A stretch of DNA of 64,000 nucleotides from Bifiguratus adelaidae (GCA_002261195.1 MVBO01000027.1:1-64000); one strand, 5' to 3'; numbered from the stretch's first letter, positions 29,472 to 43,500 are shown. The notes: generated by a model from the letters alone, not told the origin. Program-made: numbers and translations.

Positions 29472-32400
29472 CTACTGTTGCGTCGACTGAACATCAAGAA
29501 TACGCTTGATGGCCACTAGTCCTTTGCCAACGAGATCAAAGTTGGTAAGGTACAAGTCTTGATGTATCCGGTGTGCAGCATCAACGTTTTTGGATTGCAT
29601 GGCTAGAGCAGGTAAGTTTTGGTGCTCAAAGAAGTGGCAAACCATATCCTTACCTTGTGAAAGCTCCAACAACTTGTCACAGACAGGTTTGGGGATCTCA
29701 TCATTGTTCAAGAGCTCAAATAGATTGTTTAAGCGACCATCGGTATCATCCCACTGCCGTCTTTGGGAGGTCTAGATGATGGAGTGTGAGCGGTGATTCA
29801 GTTTGCATCCACTAAAACTTACCGGAGCGTTTTGACGGCATTTTGCCGCTTCAGCTGATAGAATGCTAAAGATGGGCTTATAGCCGGCAGGAATATGCTC
29901 TCGATCACCGACAGCTGGACGTATTACATGTTAGCGTGAGGCAACATAAATAATAACGAAAAACATACGATGTCGCTTCTTTTCTGGCTTGGCCGGAGGT
30001 CCAGCGGGTTTGGCAGTTGCTACAGGGGCTTGTCCGACATTAGATCGCGGTGCAGGCAATTGCGTAGCTCCACGTTGAGGTGCGTAGGGGTTGTAGACCT
30101 GCGGCTGCGGCTGCGGCTGACCTTGAGGTGCAGCTGGTTGAGGAGGCGGCCCATATTGATTGCCATAAAACGATCCGGACACCGGGCTCTTGGGCACGTA
30201 TGGTTGAGGATGATAAGCATGCTGCTGACTGGCAGTCTGCTTGTATAGCGGTGTCGGTGCAGAAGCTCCTGTAGGGGGAGGCGGCAAGGGAGCCGAGGCT
30301 GGCTGTGCCCTCTGACCGCCATATGGCGAAGACATTTGACCGACAGGCGGAGGCGGTCCAGGAATTGAAGGCGCGGTTTGTGCATTAGCATTATAGGGGA
30401 AAGGCGACACAACACGTTGAGGTAGTTGCTTGGCAGGTGTCTGCGTTACATTAGCAGGCGATCTTATCGGTGGATCGTTCCATGCTCCACTATCGCTGGT
30501 ATGCGGTGTAGTGGTTCTCGAGGAGGATTTGGGCGTTGGGGGAGCAGCACCCATTGGAGGAGGAGCCAGAGGCTGTGTTGCCGGTACGGAAGGGGTTGGC
30601 TGGTAAGGGGTGTACGACGGCTGATACTGGCCACCACCGTATTCGTAGTCGGTACTCTGAGGCGCAGACGTATAGCCGGTTGAGCCAAACGCAGATTGCG
30701 TCTGGGAAGCACCATAGGCAGGTTGTGTTGACGCTGCACCATAGGCAGGTTGCTTCGGGATTGCACCATATGGAGATTGCGCGGGAACCGCACCATAAGC
30801 AGATGGTGCTTGGCCTGTACCGTACGCTGATTGCGTTTGCACCGCACCGTACGCTTGTTGAGATGTATTAGACGGTTGCGAAGCTGCTGCCGGCTGATAG
30901 GTCTGTTGTAAGTTTGACGTCGCGGGTGCGGATATAGTCGACGATTGGTCATAATAGCTATCTGCAGGTGCAAACCTATATTTAAAGGTTGTCAGGTCCG
31001 TAGCCGTAAACTTTGGTCGATAGATAAAGTCTTTGGGTGTCAGAGAAGCGTAGCTGGCCGCAATATCGGTAAGTCCCTGTGCTGCCGCGATACTTGCATA
31101 ATCGGCGTATCTCTCATAGAGTGGCCCAAGTTTGGGCTTCAATGGCGTTTCTTCGGCAGTCAAATCCGCATCCTCGTAATTGATTGCTTTGCGGAAGACC
31201 GAAACCTTACTGATGAGCTCCGAAACGCTTGTAACATGATGCGCGTACAAGGATTCTTGCCTGGATTCTTGAACGAGGGACTTCTCGCGCTCGTTCTGAA
31301 GATCAATCCAGATAGCTGCGACTTTATCGAGCTTCCCGGCGGACAAATAACAAAGTGTGGCATGACGTCTGCAATCGCCCGCTTCCAAACCAGAGCTTGC
31401 TGAATTTGCTCCCTTTTGCCATTCTGTGTAGAGACGATCGCCAAGAATGCTGCACAGGTCAGGGAAATCTTCCGATTTGGCAAAAGTGCATAACACAACA
31501 ACAATTTCACGCCAATCGCGCAGGGACGCGTTTTGAGCCACGTCCTCCAGCTTGTTATCCACAACTCCTTGCAGTAGGCGGAGATATGGCAGTTTTGATG
31601 CTCGTTTGGCGAAATACGCCTTCTGCGTACTAGCAAGCAACTCTGCTCCTCCACAGGCGGCAAAAACCAAAGCATCGGATAGGCGGTCATCAGCGAGACA
31701 CAAGTTCACAGCTGATTCAAAGTCACCAACAATCGCTGCTTGAGTGATTAAACGATCGGTCTCGGAACCTTTCTCGGCGTAGATGCTGAAGGGAGCTGCT
31801 TGCTTTACCTCCTTCACTTCGGCCGGGACTGGCGATATAACTTCATCGGTTACAGACTTCCCCTCTTCCGATTTGATAGCGCCATTAGCGAAAAAGTCTG
31901 TCTCCGGGACTTCCTGCTCGTCGCCGGCCTTGAAGAATCCAGAGAGGGAGCCTTCTTGACCTTCTGAGTCAGGGAAAAGACCGCTTGCTGGGTCCCCTTC
32001 TGCAACCGTAGGTTCAGCACTGTCTTCGGTAGGAGCCGTGGTAACTTCAGCCGGTGCGGTCTGAGCATCGTCGGACGTCAACGCCGAGCCGTTCGCATTG
32101 GTTTCCTCGTTTACCACAGCGGGCTCGACATGTTCCATAACGTCGACCTTGTTCAAACCAAGAGAGCTCATAGCTCCCTCAATTTGCTTTGTGATGTCTT
32201 CCTTCTCAAAACCAAGATATTTCATAAGCTGCTCTCGGGCGTTCTCTGCGAAGAGTGTTCGCAGCACACGCCAGGTGGCAATTTCATCTTCCTTCAACTG
32301 AGATTTTTCACCGCTTGCCAATCTTTGTTCACATCGTTGCATGAATGCCTCCCAATCTTCCTTGCCATTGAGTGCATTTTCCAAGCTTGTGGCGTTCTCC

Positions 32401-33896
32401 ACGAATTCCGGTAATGTCACCGCGGTGTGCACTTTCACAGCTTTGGTTGCCTTTTGATCAAATACGCAGAGTTTTCCACCAAATCCAAAGGTCGCTCCGA
32501 CTGGTCTGCGGAACCATTTTGGTGGTTGCTTCAGACGCAAAGAGGTTGGCACATTGGGGGCAGTGTAGATCTGGGGCGCGAAAGGATCGTCGCTTTGGGC
32601 AACGGGTTCCAAATGAAGTCCTGCATCTCCCGCCTCAGCTTGTGGACCTTGCAATGAATGAACAGTAATCTGCTTCCACGTTAGTAGATGAACATAAGAA
32701 AATAAATTTGTGCACACCTTTCCATCAAAAGAAGCTATGGCTAGTAGATCGGGGTTGCGTGGGCACCATTCCACCTCGAAATTCCAATTCGTGCTGTGTG
32801 GCAATTCGCCAATATTCTCGCCCGTGCGCGGATTCCAGCATAACGTACGACAGTCTTTACCACAACTGAGGAGCAAATCAGAATCCTTCTCACACCACGA
32901 CAAAGACAGGATTCCTTTGTTGTGTCCGGAAAGGGATTTCTCGGGTGAGTGAGCATGTCGTAAGTCCCACATTGTAATAAATGGACTGCTATCATCTTCG
33001 GATGCAGTTACTAGCTGCGTCGGATTCTCTGGGTTCCAAGCGACCGCTGTGACGCTTCGGCGTGCGCCCACAGCAGGACCTCCTCCGCTTGCAGCCGGAT
33101 AACTCAGCTGGATGACTTCTCTTCTTTGACGTAGATCCCAAACAACTGTGTAGCCTGTGGTCGATGATGTGGCCAAAATATGCTGTACCTGTCGATTCCA
33201 TGCAACGGCAGTGATGTCTTCCAACTTTGATGATCTGTTATCGCTGGGGCTGTACGGTTTTGTGGGGTTATTCAGATCCCAGATGAAAATCTGTCCAATC
33301 GGTTAGCCTGTTTACGTTTCCCACCCCTCCAAGCCGCACGTACCTCTGCATTGCTAGCAGCGCTGGCCAATAGATTGGTTTGTTTGGGATTGAAGTCTAA
33401 CCCTCGGACGCCACCGGTATGCGTTTGATTTCTCATTATAACAGCCGGATGCGATGCCGATTCATCGGCTGAAGCACTCCCCCCAGCTGCACTATGCTCC
33501 TTTATGATTTTTGGATCCCATAGGTTTAGCTCGCCAGTTTCCATGCCTCCAACGAGAATTCCGTACGGTCGAGTCGAATTCACATTTCCCCATGCCAGCC
33601 GATTGAATCTGCGGAAGATTGTTAGCGAGGAGACCATCGTAATATTCAGATATTCAGAAGCCTTTTCATATGCTGGTCACTTACTTTGCGGAGGCCGTCA
33701 ACGTCCCAACAGGTTTGAGAACAGTAGACAAGTCACCATACTTGTCTAGATCTATGTCGTAAAGTGCAAGCTCTGAAGTGTTGGAGAAGGATGCATCAAG
33801 AGCTCCGGCAACCGTTCCCGTGGCTATCATGGGAAGATGCTGTCCCGGACTCCAAGTGAAGGTGGCCGTTCTATGGATTTCTCTGAGCTTGGTCAT
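29472..33896 (-). CDS. SEC31: COPII outer-coat protein Sec31
   Basis: 1380-aa outer-cage subunit of COPII vesicles at ER exit sites, partner of Sec13. Exons: 33896-33685, 33608-33344, 33290-32718, 32669-29969, 29914-29823, 29771-29472 (4143 nt). The N-terminal WD40 propeller (about 1-390) contains LAWGNV, GGMETGELNLWDP, FIWDLNNPTKPY and TVVWDLRQRREVIQLSY. It is followed by the Sec13-binding insertion blade (GATFGFGGKL) and the alpha-solenoid ACE1 element (about 560-900, with AAIVGDFESAVNLCL). A Pro/Gln/Tyr-rich tail comes next (about 900-1250, many PPP stretches that in yeast contact Sar1/Sec23). A C-terminal helical SRA1-like domain (about 1280-1380, RRQWDDTDGRLNNLFELL) ends the protein. The tail contains a 9-residue repeat (see repeat entry). 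Confidence 0.95.
30684..30854 (-). repeat. 27-bp (9-aa) coding repeat in SEC31 tail
   Basis: Six and a third head-to-tail copies of a unit reading approximately A-Y-G-A-x-x-x-Q-S/P in frame, for example AYGAVQTQS, AYGTGQAPS, AYGAVPAQS, PYGAIPKQP. The period is exactly 9 residues, with drift between copies, so it is an old coding minisatellite. Confidence 0.85.
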
Positions 33897-34951
33897 CTTG
33901 CTCTTGTCACAGATGGAATCAGGGCAGTCTCCAATGCAACGCGATGAGTACTGAAATCAAATAATCTGCGTCGATAGACCCTGGGCCTACCACGCGATGC
34001 AGAATCCGAGTGAAGTGCTCTGCCCTAGTGGTAGATGTTCAAAGCTGCTTGTTCAAGGGGCTCTTATGGTGACGCGCTGGTTGTGACTGTCTCACGGTTG
34101 GTACAATTTGATTGGTTGCAATGAAATACGCTTTATTGTGCTCTTTACGTGTAGAACAAGGCTTATTCTGCTAACTACATACCTTGACCCATTGACAATG
34201 CGGTAATCGCCTTACGCTCTGTCAGGTAATTCTGTTCCGCAACCGAGACTGCAGCGAATCTAGAAAATGCACAAAAAGAATGAGCATTGATGTTACGGAT
34301 AGTCCATTCTGTCCATTCCGAAGTACAAGGACGCGTGTTCTCTCATCGATCTTGGTGATATATTGTTGGTTCAACATATATGTTCAGGTGCGAAGTAATA
34401 ATCATCGAGAACTCCGGTCCTTGCGCCGGGACTAACTTGGACATTCGTGATCTGAACCTACCTTATGACAGCCCATCACTTGCAGACGTTCCATTGTCTT
34501 GCATTAGAGTCTACACGGACAAGGGAATCAGTACGCGTTGTCAAAAAAGTTGCCAACCCATTCAGACAGATCGGAGACACAAGGAATCTTCAGAATTGTG
34601 ATTGTCACATAGCGACTGTCATGCTTAATGGGGCCAGGCATAGCTCCACATGACAGTCTTTCGAACGCAAATTACACCATCATGAGACTCGAAAGTAAGA
34701 TTAACACACCTACCATTCATACAGGGCACCGAGAACAGCAGAAAGAAGCAACAAAATCCTGTGGCTGCAAAAAACAAATAAACTGATAGTTCCCCTAACC
34801 CACGTTCAAGGTCTCGCAAATATGAACATTTGATGCAAATCTACAACCAATGGAATACATGTACATCAGGCGAAATAAGCAGTATGAACTAGAGCTTGCA
34901 ATCAAGAATTACAGAGCGACTACAAGGCGACTATACACTATGCACACTAGA
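33897..34951. other. intergenic region between SEC31 promoter and Bck1 3' end
   Basis: Just over 1 kb with only short, overlapping ORFs (60-73 codons) lacking family features. The left part is the SEC31 promoter; the right part follows the Bck1-like stop codon. No tRNA cloverleaf was found by eye. Confidence 0.45.
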
Positions 34952-37900
34952 TTAGATTTTACCCTGCTTCACGTAATCTGTAAAGCGGAATGTGTTGTCT
35001 GCTCGACAGAATGGATGAACCAAAAGATCTGCAGCGATAGGTCGTTCATTGGGATCACTGCGAAAAAAAGTCAGATCAAATCGCAATGGCATACTCTTTT
35101 ATCGCGTTGCGACTTACATGCGAAAACATTTCTCCAGAAAGTCTCGTGCCATTTCCGAGATCTCTTGAGGTAAAGGTGGAGCTTTGTATTGTCCCAACTG
35201 AAGCAAAATAAGTCACTTGTACGTATGATATATGAGCACACGTACCTGATAAAGCGCTCCGATATTGTCCAACGAAAGCCAAGGCCGTTGACCTGTATAC
35301 ATTTCGAGCACGAGACATCCTAAACTCCAGATGTCTATTTTGGCGCTACAACGCTGATTCTTGACAACCTCGGGCGCCATCCAGAATATAGAACCTTGAA
35401 ATGACATTTTTGACTCATCGTCGTACGCACCATCTATCGACATTTTCTTTAGCAGGCAACGGCGTTTAGCTAGCTTGTACGTACCGCTTTTCCTGGAAAG
35501 ACCAAAGTCCGATATCTTGCATACTCCATCTTCATCAACCAGTATATTGGCCGCTTTAATATCCTGAACAGTCATTAGTTGGCGGGGAGAGGAACAGATC
35601 AAGCAAACATACTCTATGCAGTATATTGCGCTCGTGAAGGTACTCCAATCCCAGCAATATTTGACGAGTAAAGTTACGAATAACTGGCTCTGGGAAACCG
35701 CCATGCTTATGAACGCCGCTCGCTATCGATCCGCCAGATACATATTCAAGAAAGATATTGATGTGCTCCTTCGTCACTTCAAATCCAAGATATTGTACGA
35801 TATTTTCGTGATCTAGGTCCCTATTTGTGATGTATAAGTATGTTAACGATATGACAGGTATCCAAATATCTTCATACTTACTTCAACATTGTGATTTCTT
35901 GATAGAGAGCATTGACCATATCCGCTTGCCGCGCGCAAAGCAAGTCGGATTTCGTTTGCGGAATTTCCACCTGCTTTACTGCGATCATATCCCCCGTAAC
36001 AATATTAAGAGCATGATAGACTCTTCCAAAGGAGCCTTTCCCAATGAGTTCACCTTTGATCCATTGTATTCGGTTGCCTTTATCTAAGGATATGGACATC
36101 AGGGGACGGGCGAGTGGGCGAATGACCATTCAACCTACCTGACTTATCCAAAGGCTCGGCGCTCTTTGAAGTCTCCCTGCCCTGATCGTCCGGCTTCATC
36201 TCAACAACCCGTGCATCAAAGAATTTGGTACTTTTCCTTCGAACAATTGCACCAGTTCTGTTGGTCCCAGCATCGGAAAATCTGCGACGTGCTTCATTCG
36301 CCACATGTCTGATAGATTTACGTGGCTGTAGTGCCCCTCGACGTGGAGAAGAAGCGTTCTCTAGCGCATTGTTGAGCGCGGTGGAAGATTGATTGGTCAC
36401 TGGATCTACTATCGGCCTGTCCAGATCATGACCCTTGAAGTATCGATCAAGATCTCGATACACAATTTCGGTTGGCGGCCTTTCTCCCCAATGACTTCCA
36501 TCGTCGACTTCCGGACTTGGTACTCTCAATAAATCAGAACCGGCTTCGTGAGGCTCGTCTGCTTGTTGTACTTTTTCCGCCACAAAGCCAAAGCTGGGCT
36601 GATTTGATTCTAGAGGTGAGCGCGGTGTGCGGGGAGTGCGAGGTGTTCGAGGTGAGCGTGGTGATCGAAGAGCTTCATGAAGATTGACCAGAGATGCGGG
36701 TAAAGGTGGGATAAATGGCGTAGGACTTCCGGGTGTAGAGGTGGCAGCTTCAGCAGCTTCAGTGATGGCTGACAATGGTCCAGCTTTGGTCGCCGAAAAA
36801 GACGTGTCTAAAGGAGGCAGCTGCCTCCTTTCCTTACGAGTAACCCCGTGTGAGTTATCCAGCCAACGTTGTTGGGCAATCTTTGAGTGGTTGCTGTAGT
36901 CTGAACTGCCCTGCTTCACAGCTTCGTCATCGTTTTGTTCCAAGCCACTGGCGTCGATAGCGGGTGGTACTGCCCAAAGCACATCCAGACCATCCTCGGG
37001 AGCGCTGCGCTCATTGTGTTCCAAAGGTTGCGAGGGATTTTCCTGCTGTATATTATCCATAGGTCTTCTTTCACCGCGCTGCAATGTATCATCGCCGATA
37101 CATGGGGCTGAATTCCCGCGAATGACACATTGCCCAAGAGCAGGCGCCTGTACCCTTCCTGTGCCTCCAGGAGCTGCCATTTGTATGGATTGTTGAGCCG
37201 TCGTATCAACATCTGGTCGCGTATTCTCTGCCCATTCGCGCCTCTCTGACGATGCAAACATTGTCTGATCGGACGTTGTTCGCTTGTGATTACCGTATCT
37301 TCGTCGCTGCATCGTATTCCCAGGTACGTTGAGCAAACCTGGAATCATTGATACGGGTATGACATCTGCCGGATGGACCATGTCCATATCAGGAGACATT
37401 GGGGTCGAGGGTTCCGAAATAGTATGCTGTTCACATCAGTTACCAATTGTTTGCCTTTCACTGTCACTTTGAGACTTACCGTTGTTGACGATGATGGCCT
37501 GGTGCCTGTCACTTTGGGAGGCAGACCCAAGTCCATGGCGGTAGGAGCGGAACGATGTCGATCCTTGAGTACCTGTTGGGAAGGTTGAATTTGTGCACTC
37601 GAAACATTGTACCGATCGAGGTGTTGATGTGGAGGGGTCGGAGGCGGTTGGAGTGGCTGTTGATACCTGAATTCCTGATTCGTATCTCCCAAAAAAACAG
37701 AGTTCGCAAAATCCCGGACCAAAATCGAATTCGAGCACGAGTCCTGTCTACGCCGGTCCAGTTGCTCCGACGGATGTTGTAGAGGTTCTGGGGTAAATGT
37801 TTGTTGGCGCAGCTCCCATTGTCGACCTAACGGACTCACTGTCGTGGGTGAGGTTGGAACGGATTGGGATTGTCCATTGTGTTGCGCAACACTGAGAGCC

Positions 37901-40283
37901 TTGTATGCTGAATGTAAATTTTCGATAGATGAGGATGGTGACATGTGCGATGGTGAATTCCGCGATACTCGGCGATTACCCGTTGGAGCCGGGATCCATG
38001 GCTTTTCTAGAGGGGAAGCGCCGTAGTTTGGATTCGTTGTTGTCTGTCCTGCATCTGAATCATCCTCAGAAAGGACGGGAAGAGGTGCAGATGAGTGCAA
38101 AGAGTAGTTTCCTGACCGACTTTGCAACCATGGTGCTGATGGTGATGTGAGAGGACCTTCACGATCAGCTGATTCGGAGGCATGATAGGAGGATAACCAT
38201 CTGGGCTCAGAGGGGTCCTCTAGGGTCTGTAGAGCATTGTCGATACCAGTATGCGGTTGAGAAAGATTGAGCCATTGCTGTTCGTAATATGGGATCTGAT
38301 GCATTTGCCTCGCGGGGCTCGCGGGACGGACAAGCAGCTGAGCGGTCGGGATTCGCTCGGCGTGGCTGCAGATTTGCATCAGTTGTTCGTCGCTGACCTC
38401 TTCTATAGAAAGCAATTGTGTCAGTTCTCTGGATTGATTCAGTTTTGGGCTACAATCACCAATTAGATCGTTCGCGTCATCACCGCTCATTACGAAACAG
38501 CGGAATTGGGAGCGATGAGGTACAGGATCCTCTTTCCCAACGAGATGTAAGCGTTCTAGTATTGCTTGCCATATAGCTTTAGGGCTACCTTTCCCGGCAA
38601 CATTGAGATTAAAGAGCGCGTCTCCGTCTAATGTGACTTGAATGATTTTCTGGACTTGTTGGGAAGAGCTCTGAGATCCTTTTCGTAGAGAGAATGGAAA
38701 CCAGCTGGCAAGCCCTCCTGAGCCGCTCGAAGATGCACTGTAAGCGCCGCTGCTGAGAGGCGCGGTTGCAGATCTCGGGCTCTTTTGCGAATGAACGGAT
38801 TGTCTGTTCGAGGTTACTGGTAAGATCAAAGGAGCCACTGGCCCCGCCTCCCTTTTGGCCATATAACGCGCTTTTGGTTGCGCAGCAGAAGTGTTTGAGG
38901 TCGGCTGCTGAGCATCGTATCTGCCATCCTGAAAACTTTTGGGTTGTAGACTTCGCCTGGCACTAACGGGATCTGGCAAGGGCAGTTCATGAGTTGGCTT
39001 GAACCGCTGGATCGTTGAAGGCTGACTCGGCGGACTACTTATAAGATGCGGAATGGAATAGGTCGATTCAGCACCTTCCGGAAACGTGTTCGTCACAGTT
39101 CCCAGAGTCATTTGGGGCAAAAGAGAGGAATCCGATGGTGGCAAATCATGGCTACGATCAAGCTGAGTTGTTTCATGAAAAGTGTTCCCTGGTGCAAACG
39201 GTGCAATTTTCAGGTATTCTTCCGCTATGTCTTGCTCCGTGTAGCTATGTCCATTGCGATGTGCCGCCATGAGCATAGACGCAGTTGATGGATGAGGTGA
39301 GTACAGCGTTGGTTGTGAAGCTTGCGGCTCGAAGTCGCCTACTGCAGGTGGAATGCCTAGGGATGGTTTCATAATCGAATTGCTATTGGCGTTGTTTTGT
39401 TGCGGACTTTTCTGGTTCCCGTGATGGAGATCAGACACGTTGGGGAACGTAAGGGAATTCTTGTTGATATCCCTGTCAGGTGATTGCGTTGGCCCGAGTA
39501 AAAGTGTGTAAGAATTCTTTCGCGCTGTTATATTTTCGAGAGAATGATGTTCGCCTGCAGCAGGCAGCTGATTTAGGTTTAGTACTAGAGGGCTTCAGTA
39601 AGCACAACAAACCCACATGTTTCGGTATGGGAATAGCGCGAATATCGTTTAGCAGTTTCCGTCGGTCGGCATAGGTCGCGGGCTTTGGGATGATCTTTTG
39701 CAAGAGAGTCAAGGTAACGCAAAAGAATGCCTTGCCGTGTAAATTTCTCTCTGTAATATATACTAAGTCCATGCAGGAGAGGCTCTGGCTATGCTGTGTA
39801 CAGACCTTCAAAAATACGTTCGAATTCACCCCATCCATGCTCACGTAGCCACCGCGAAACATGCGCTTGGTCCCAGTTTCTGAAGAAATCTTGATCGACG
39901 GAGTCTAGTTCTTCCTCCTTTGGAGGAGGGATATAGTACGCCTTTCCTGCCGCAAACACACCATCTCGATTGATATGTCCGTGATCAGAGATGTAACCAC
40001 CGTTATGACGGTCTGCAGTTGGCGTTGCTTCGACACTTTCCGAGCCCTCGTCCTGCCGACCAAAACTCGATACTCCCGAAGAACCGTCACGCATGTTTCG
40101 TAGCCGGAAGCTTTGACTTTGATCCACTCGGCGGACTTGGTTTGGAGAAGGCGACCGTAGTGGTGGAAGATACTGTTGTAAGCTGGAATCCGCCTGCAAG
40201 ATAGCTGGCAACTCCGAACGCCGCATTTGGATTCCTACATTCTGCCCCGACACCGCCGTTCCAGCTGCACGAGGTTTGTCCAT
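34952..40283 (-). CDS. BCK1: Bck1/Mkh1-type MAP kinase kinase kinase (cell wall integrity)
   Basis: 1630-aa Ser/Thr kinase that in yeasts and moulds acts below PKC and above the MAPKKs of the cell-wall-integrity cascade. Exons: 40283-39806, 39750-39613, 39554-37480, 37426-36139, 36083-35882, 35820-35613, 35563-35246, 35197-35118, 35057-34952 (4893 nt). A SAM domain lies at about 140-200 ([15 protein letters not shown]). A Ras-binding-like ubiquitin-fold segment is at about 505-600 ([18 protein letters not shown]). A long Ser/Pro-rich linker follows. The kinase domain is at about 1333-1600: [71 protein letters not shown], the FLEYV-GGS segment and the NTFRF tail point to Bck1 rather than Ste11. 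The splice between exons 2 and 3 (donor GTTTGT) is the least certain. Confidence 0.9.
36612..36666 (-). repeat. 9-bp coding repeat (Ser/Thr-Pro-Arg) in BCK1
   Basis: In frame this reads [17 protein letters not shown], tandem S/T-P-R triplets. Each is a minimal proline-directed (CDK/MAPK) phosphorylation motif with a basic residue after the Pro. It is a plausible regulatory segment but also an ordinary codon-repeat expansion. Confidence 0.8.
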
Positions 40284-40583
40284 AACATGACAAACCTGTA
40301 TCAGGCGAACTGGAAAGTCCTGTGCGCTATAGACAGTAGACGTTTCCTCCTTTACACCTCAACAAACAAACCCTAATTGCTCAATTAATGGAAACGCTTA
40401 CCAACGCAGTCGGTCGGAGGCATTGTCGACCTAATGAATTAACTTTGCTCTTTGCCTTTTATGGCAATGACCCTCAGACACCGTTGGAATGCGAACGATT
40501 CTTGGTTTGATGCTCGACCGGGGCGATGCGAAGCGGCACTTTGGACGAAACGCAGCAGATAACCACTTTTAGTCGGATTCAGT
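40284..40583. promoter_or_regulatory. 300-bp divergent promoter between BCK1 and the PACT-domain gene
   Basis: Start codons at 40283 (minus) and 40584 (plus) are separated by 300 bp, which must serve both genes. I see no clear TATA box. Confidence 0.5.
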
Positions 40584-43500
40584 ATGTTGAGCGAATTAAA
40601 TGCAATACAACAGGACGCGGCCCTGCAAGAAGATCACCTTCAAGCGACCAAAGACGCGACCGCGAAATCTACCTTGAAGTCAGTGGCTCCGGATGTTTTC
40701 CACCATGACACAGAACAATTCAGCACGATTGGCGCGATTGAAAATGCGGTACCATCGCCAAATTCTAGCATCAAACAGCCGCCTAACCTGTGCGAACCTG
40801 AGCGCCAAACAAATATCTCCAGTGGGCGGGTCAGCCGGATTCCGAGTTTCACTCGACCAAAGCAGTTCAAATCAAACACAGCTCCCCCCAGTCAAATTCA
40901 TCAGGCCACCCTCTCTTCTGAAACCGACGCTGATACCGTCGCGCGAGAAAATTCGACAGAGACTGTGGATGAAGAGCAGCTACGTTTCGAGTTACAGGAG
41001 AGCAGGAAGCGAACAAGGGATTTGGAATTGCTGTTAGAGGCAAAACTTGGTAGTAGTTCAGAAGACCGCGCAAGTTCTCGAGAACAAGACCCATTTTTAT
41101 ATGACTTACAACCAAGGTGGGCTCGACCGTAATAGCCGGAGAGCAATTATTGACCTTTTTTATTCCAGATCGCAACCCTTTGTCAGCGCGGATGTCGCCA
41201 GAAAGATTGAATGCGCACGTTCCATTGAGCAAATATGTCGTTACTTGTCGGCGCAATCCCAATATGGCCTGAGTTCTCCTGCGGCAGCGAGGACGAGCTT
41301 GAACACAATTTCAACCTCTGAGAACGTGATGACGTCGCATGATCGCGACTTGATCCACTTGCAGCTAACGCATGTAGTCAATGGTCTACTTAATGCTCTG
41401 CGAGAGCGCGTACGAGAGATCATGAAAATGACAAGCGAAGATGCCGGACTATTTAAACGTGGCAAGATTGCGAATGAGTTTCAAGATTTCGCTTTTACTG
41501 GAGGCTCCCACCGCAGGCCAACGATTGCGAGACAAAATTCCATCTTCTTCACAAAAATGACGCTCAGTACGGAAGAGCTCAACAAGACTCTGGAAGCGCA
41601 TCAAAGCATCATGAGTTCCTGTCATCGAACGTTGAAGGAATTCGATCGATTGCAAGATACCATGGATCAGCTAGGCGATCAGATCAACATTATACCAGCA
41701 ACAACACAATCGGATCGAGTCTCACCTTCGGTTAGCTCCTCAAGCAGTGTTCGTATGGATTCATCATCGAATCATGATGAGGAACGCCCCATCCTTGAAG
41801 TTGGTGCTCGTAAGTTGATTACGAGAATCACATGGCGTTTTCTAATGCCTATTCCTTCAGAATTTCTTCAACAGTTTCAAGAGCGGCTATGTATGTTTCT
41901 CAACAGGATGCGAATGAAACCATTGCAGGACTCATGAACATGCCCTCACTTGTAGACGATCGCAATCACATTTCTGAGAAATATGCGGCACTCATGGCAT
42001 TGGTCAATGCGCAGAAAGAGAATACCAATGTGGGTATGGTTCAATATAGCGCAACGGTTACTAACGGACATACAAGAAATGGAGGAGTGTTGTCGACTGG
42101 TATGCGTCAACTTGCAAGAACCTTCACCAGGGCAACAAGGAAATTATTGACGGCATCAACGAGCAAGCTGCACTGTGCAACGACTTGTGTCAAAACGATC
42201 TCGAGGCTAATTCTGCTCTGCGTATCGCCTTAAAGGATATGAATATCGTCATGACCATGCGAGACAATACTCTACGGACGAGCCTATCGACCTTGGAACA
42301 GAAGTTGAGCGACAATGAGAAGGAGATTTCGACCAAAGCATTGAAAATCCAGACACTGGAAGCAAAATGTGCCGACATGCGGCAAGAGCTTGACACCTTC
42401 CGCGATAGGGAAGAGAATGACGCTAGACGAGTCATGGCCGAGAAGGAGGTCGAGAGACTCAAAGAACATATTGGCAAACTGGAACAATCCCTAACCGTAT
42501 CGCAGAAAGAATGTCGCCTGCTGGAGGAGAAGATTGGCGTACTTACCAATGACCATACAGTTGCTCTCGCTAAAATGGAGGACGACCACAGGAAGGCACA
42601 AGACGAACTTGAAGAGAAGGCCACTGTCATGCGCGCTGTATACGAGTTGAGCCAGTGGCTCCGTCGGGATACGAATGAACTCAAAACTATTGCTGATGAA
42701 AAGGACGCAACTTATCTCGAGGCTTTGCATCAATTAGAGCAAAATCTCCGCCAAACGTTGATCGAGCTCGTAACAGAGAAGAATCATTCAAAGAAGCTTA
42801 GTGGCCAATTGCAGTTGAGCGAAACCACATCACAATCACTCGAGAACACGCTAAAATATATGGAGAAGGAGGCAGCCAAGAAAGAAGACCGTCTTGTCAT
42901 TCTACAAAAAGAGTGTGAGGAGACGGCAAATGAATTGGCGACCTTGCGGCAAAAATTGGGAAATCTCGAAGAGCAATGGGCTTCAGACCAAGACCTCTCC
43001 GAAGCGCTCCTATCGGAGAAGCTTCAAGAACTTGCAGAGTTGGAGCAAAAGATGCGAGCCCAAGAAGCCGACGTTCAACAAGCGCAAGCGCTGATTGCTG
43101 AGAATGAAGCCAAGTTCACTGCCGAGCTTGGATCTTTTGAAGGCGTCCTTCGCCATATGCACCAGCATCTCGATGCGCTGATGCGTTCTTCCTTGGAACT
43201 TTTTGAGAGTGACAGCGACAATGAATCTTGCAGGCAAGATAGGTCGAATTCACTGCAGCGAATGGCAGATACTTGGACCTTGTTGGAGAACTCGGCTCTA
43301 TCGGGCGAAATTTCTGCGGATGAATACGCAAGTCAGCTGGAGGAATTAAGCCGGCAGATCCATCAAGAGGTGAGTTCGAACACCGGACATTTGTGCTCTT
43401 CCTCATTTGCAATCACGCAGCAACAACAACGAAAAAATGAGATGATAGAAGGGCTTTACCACGATTGGAAATCGAAGGCACTCGAACCTGCGATGGTAAG

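Noticed and set aside
30464-30973. 169-codon His/Arg-rich ORF in SEC31
   Set aside because: Alternative frame of the Pro/Gln-rich tail of SEC31 on the same strand.
42190-42684. 164-codon Ser-rich minus-strand ORF
   Set aside because: Antisense of the coiled-coil region of the PACT-domain gene, whose Glu/Lys codons read as Ser/Phe/Leu on the other strand.
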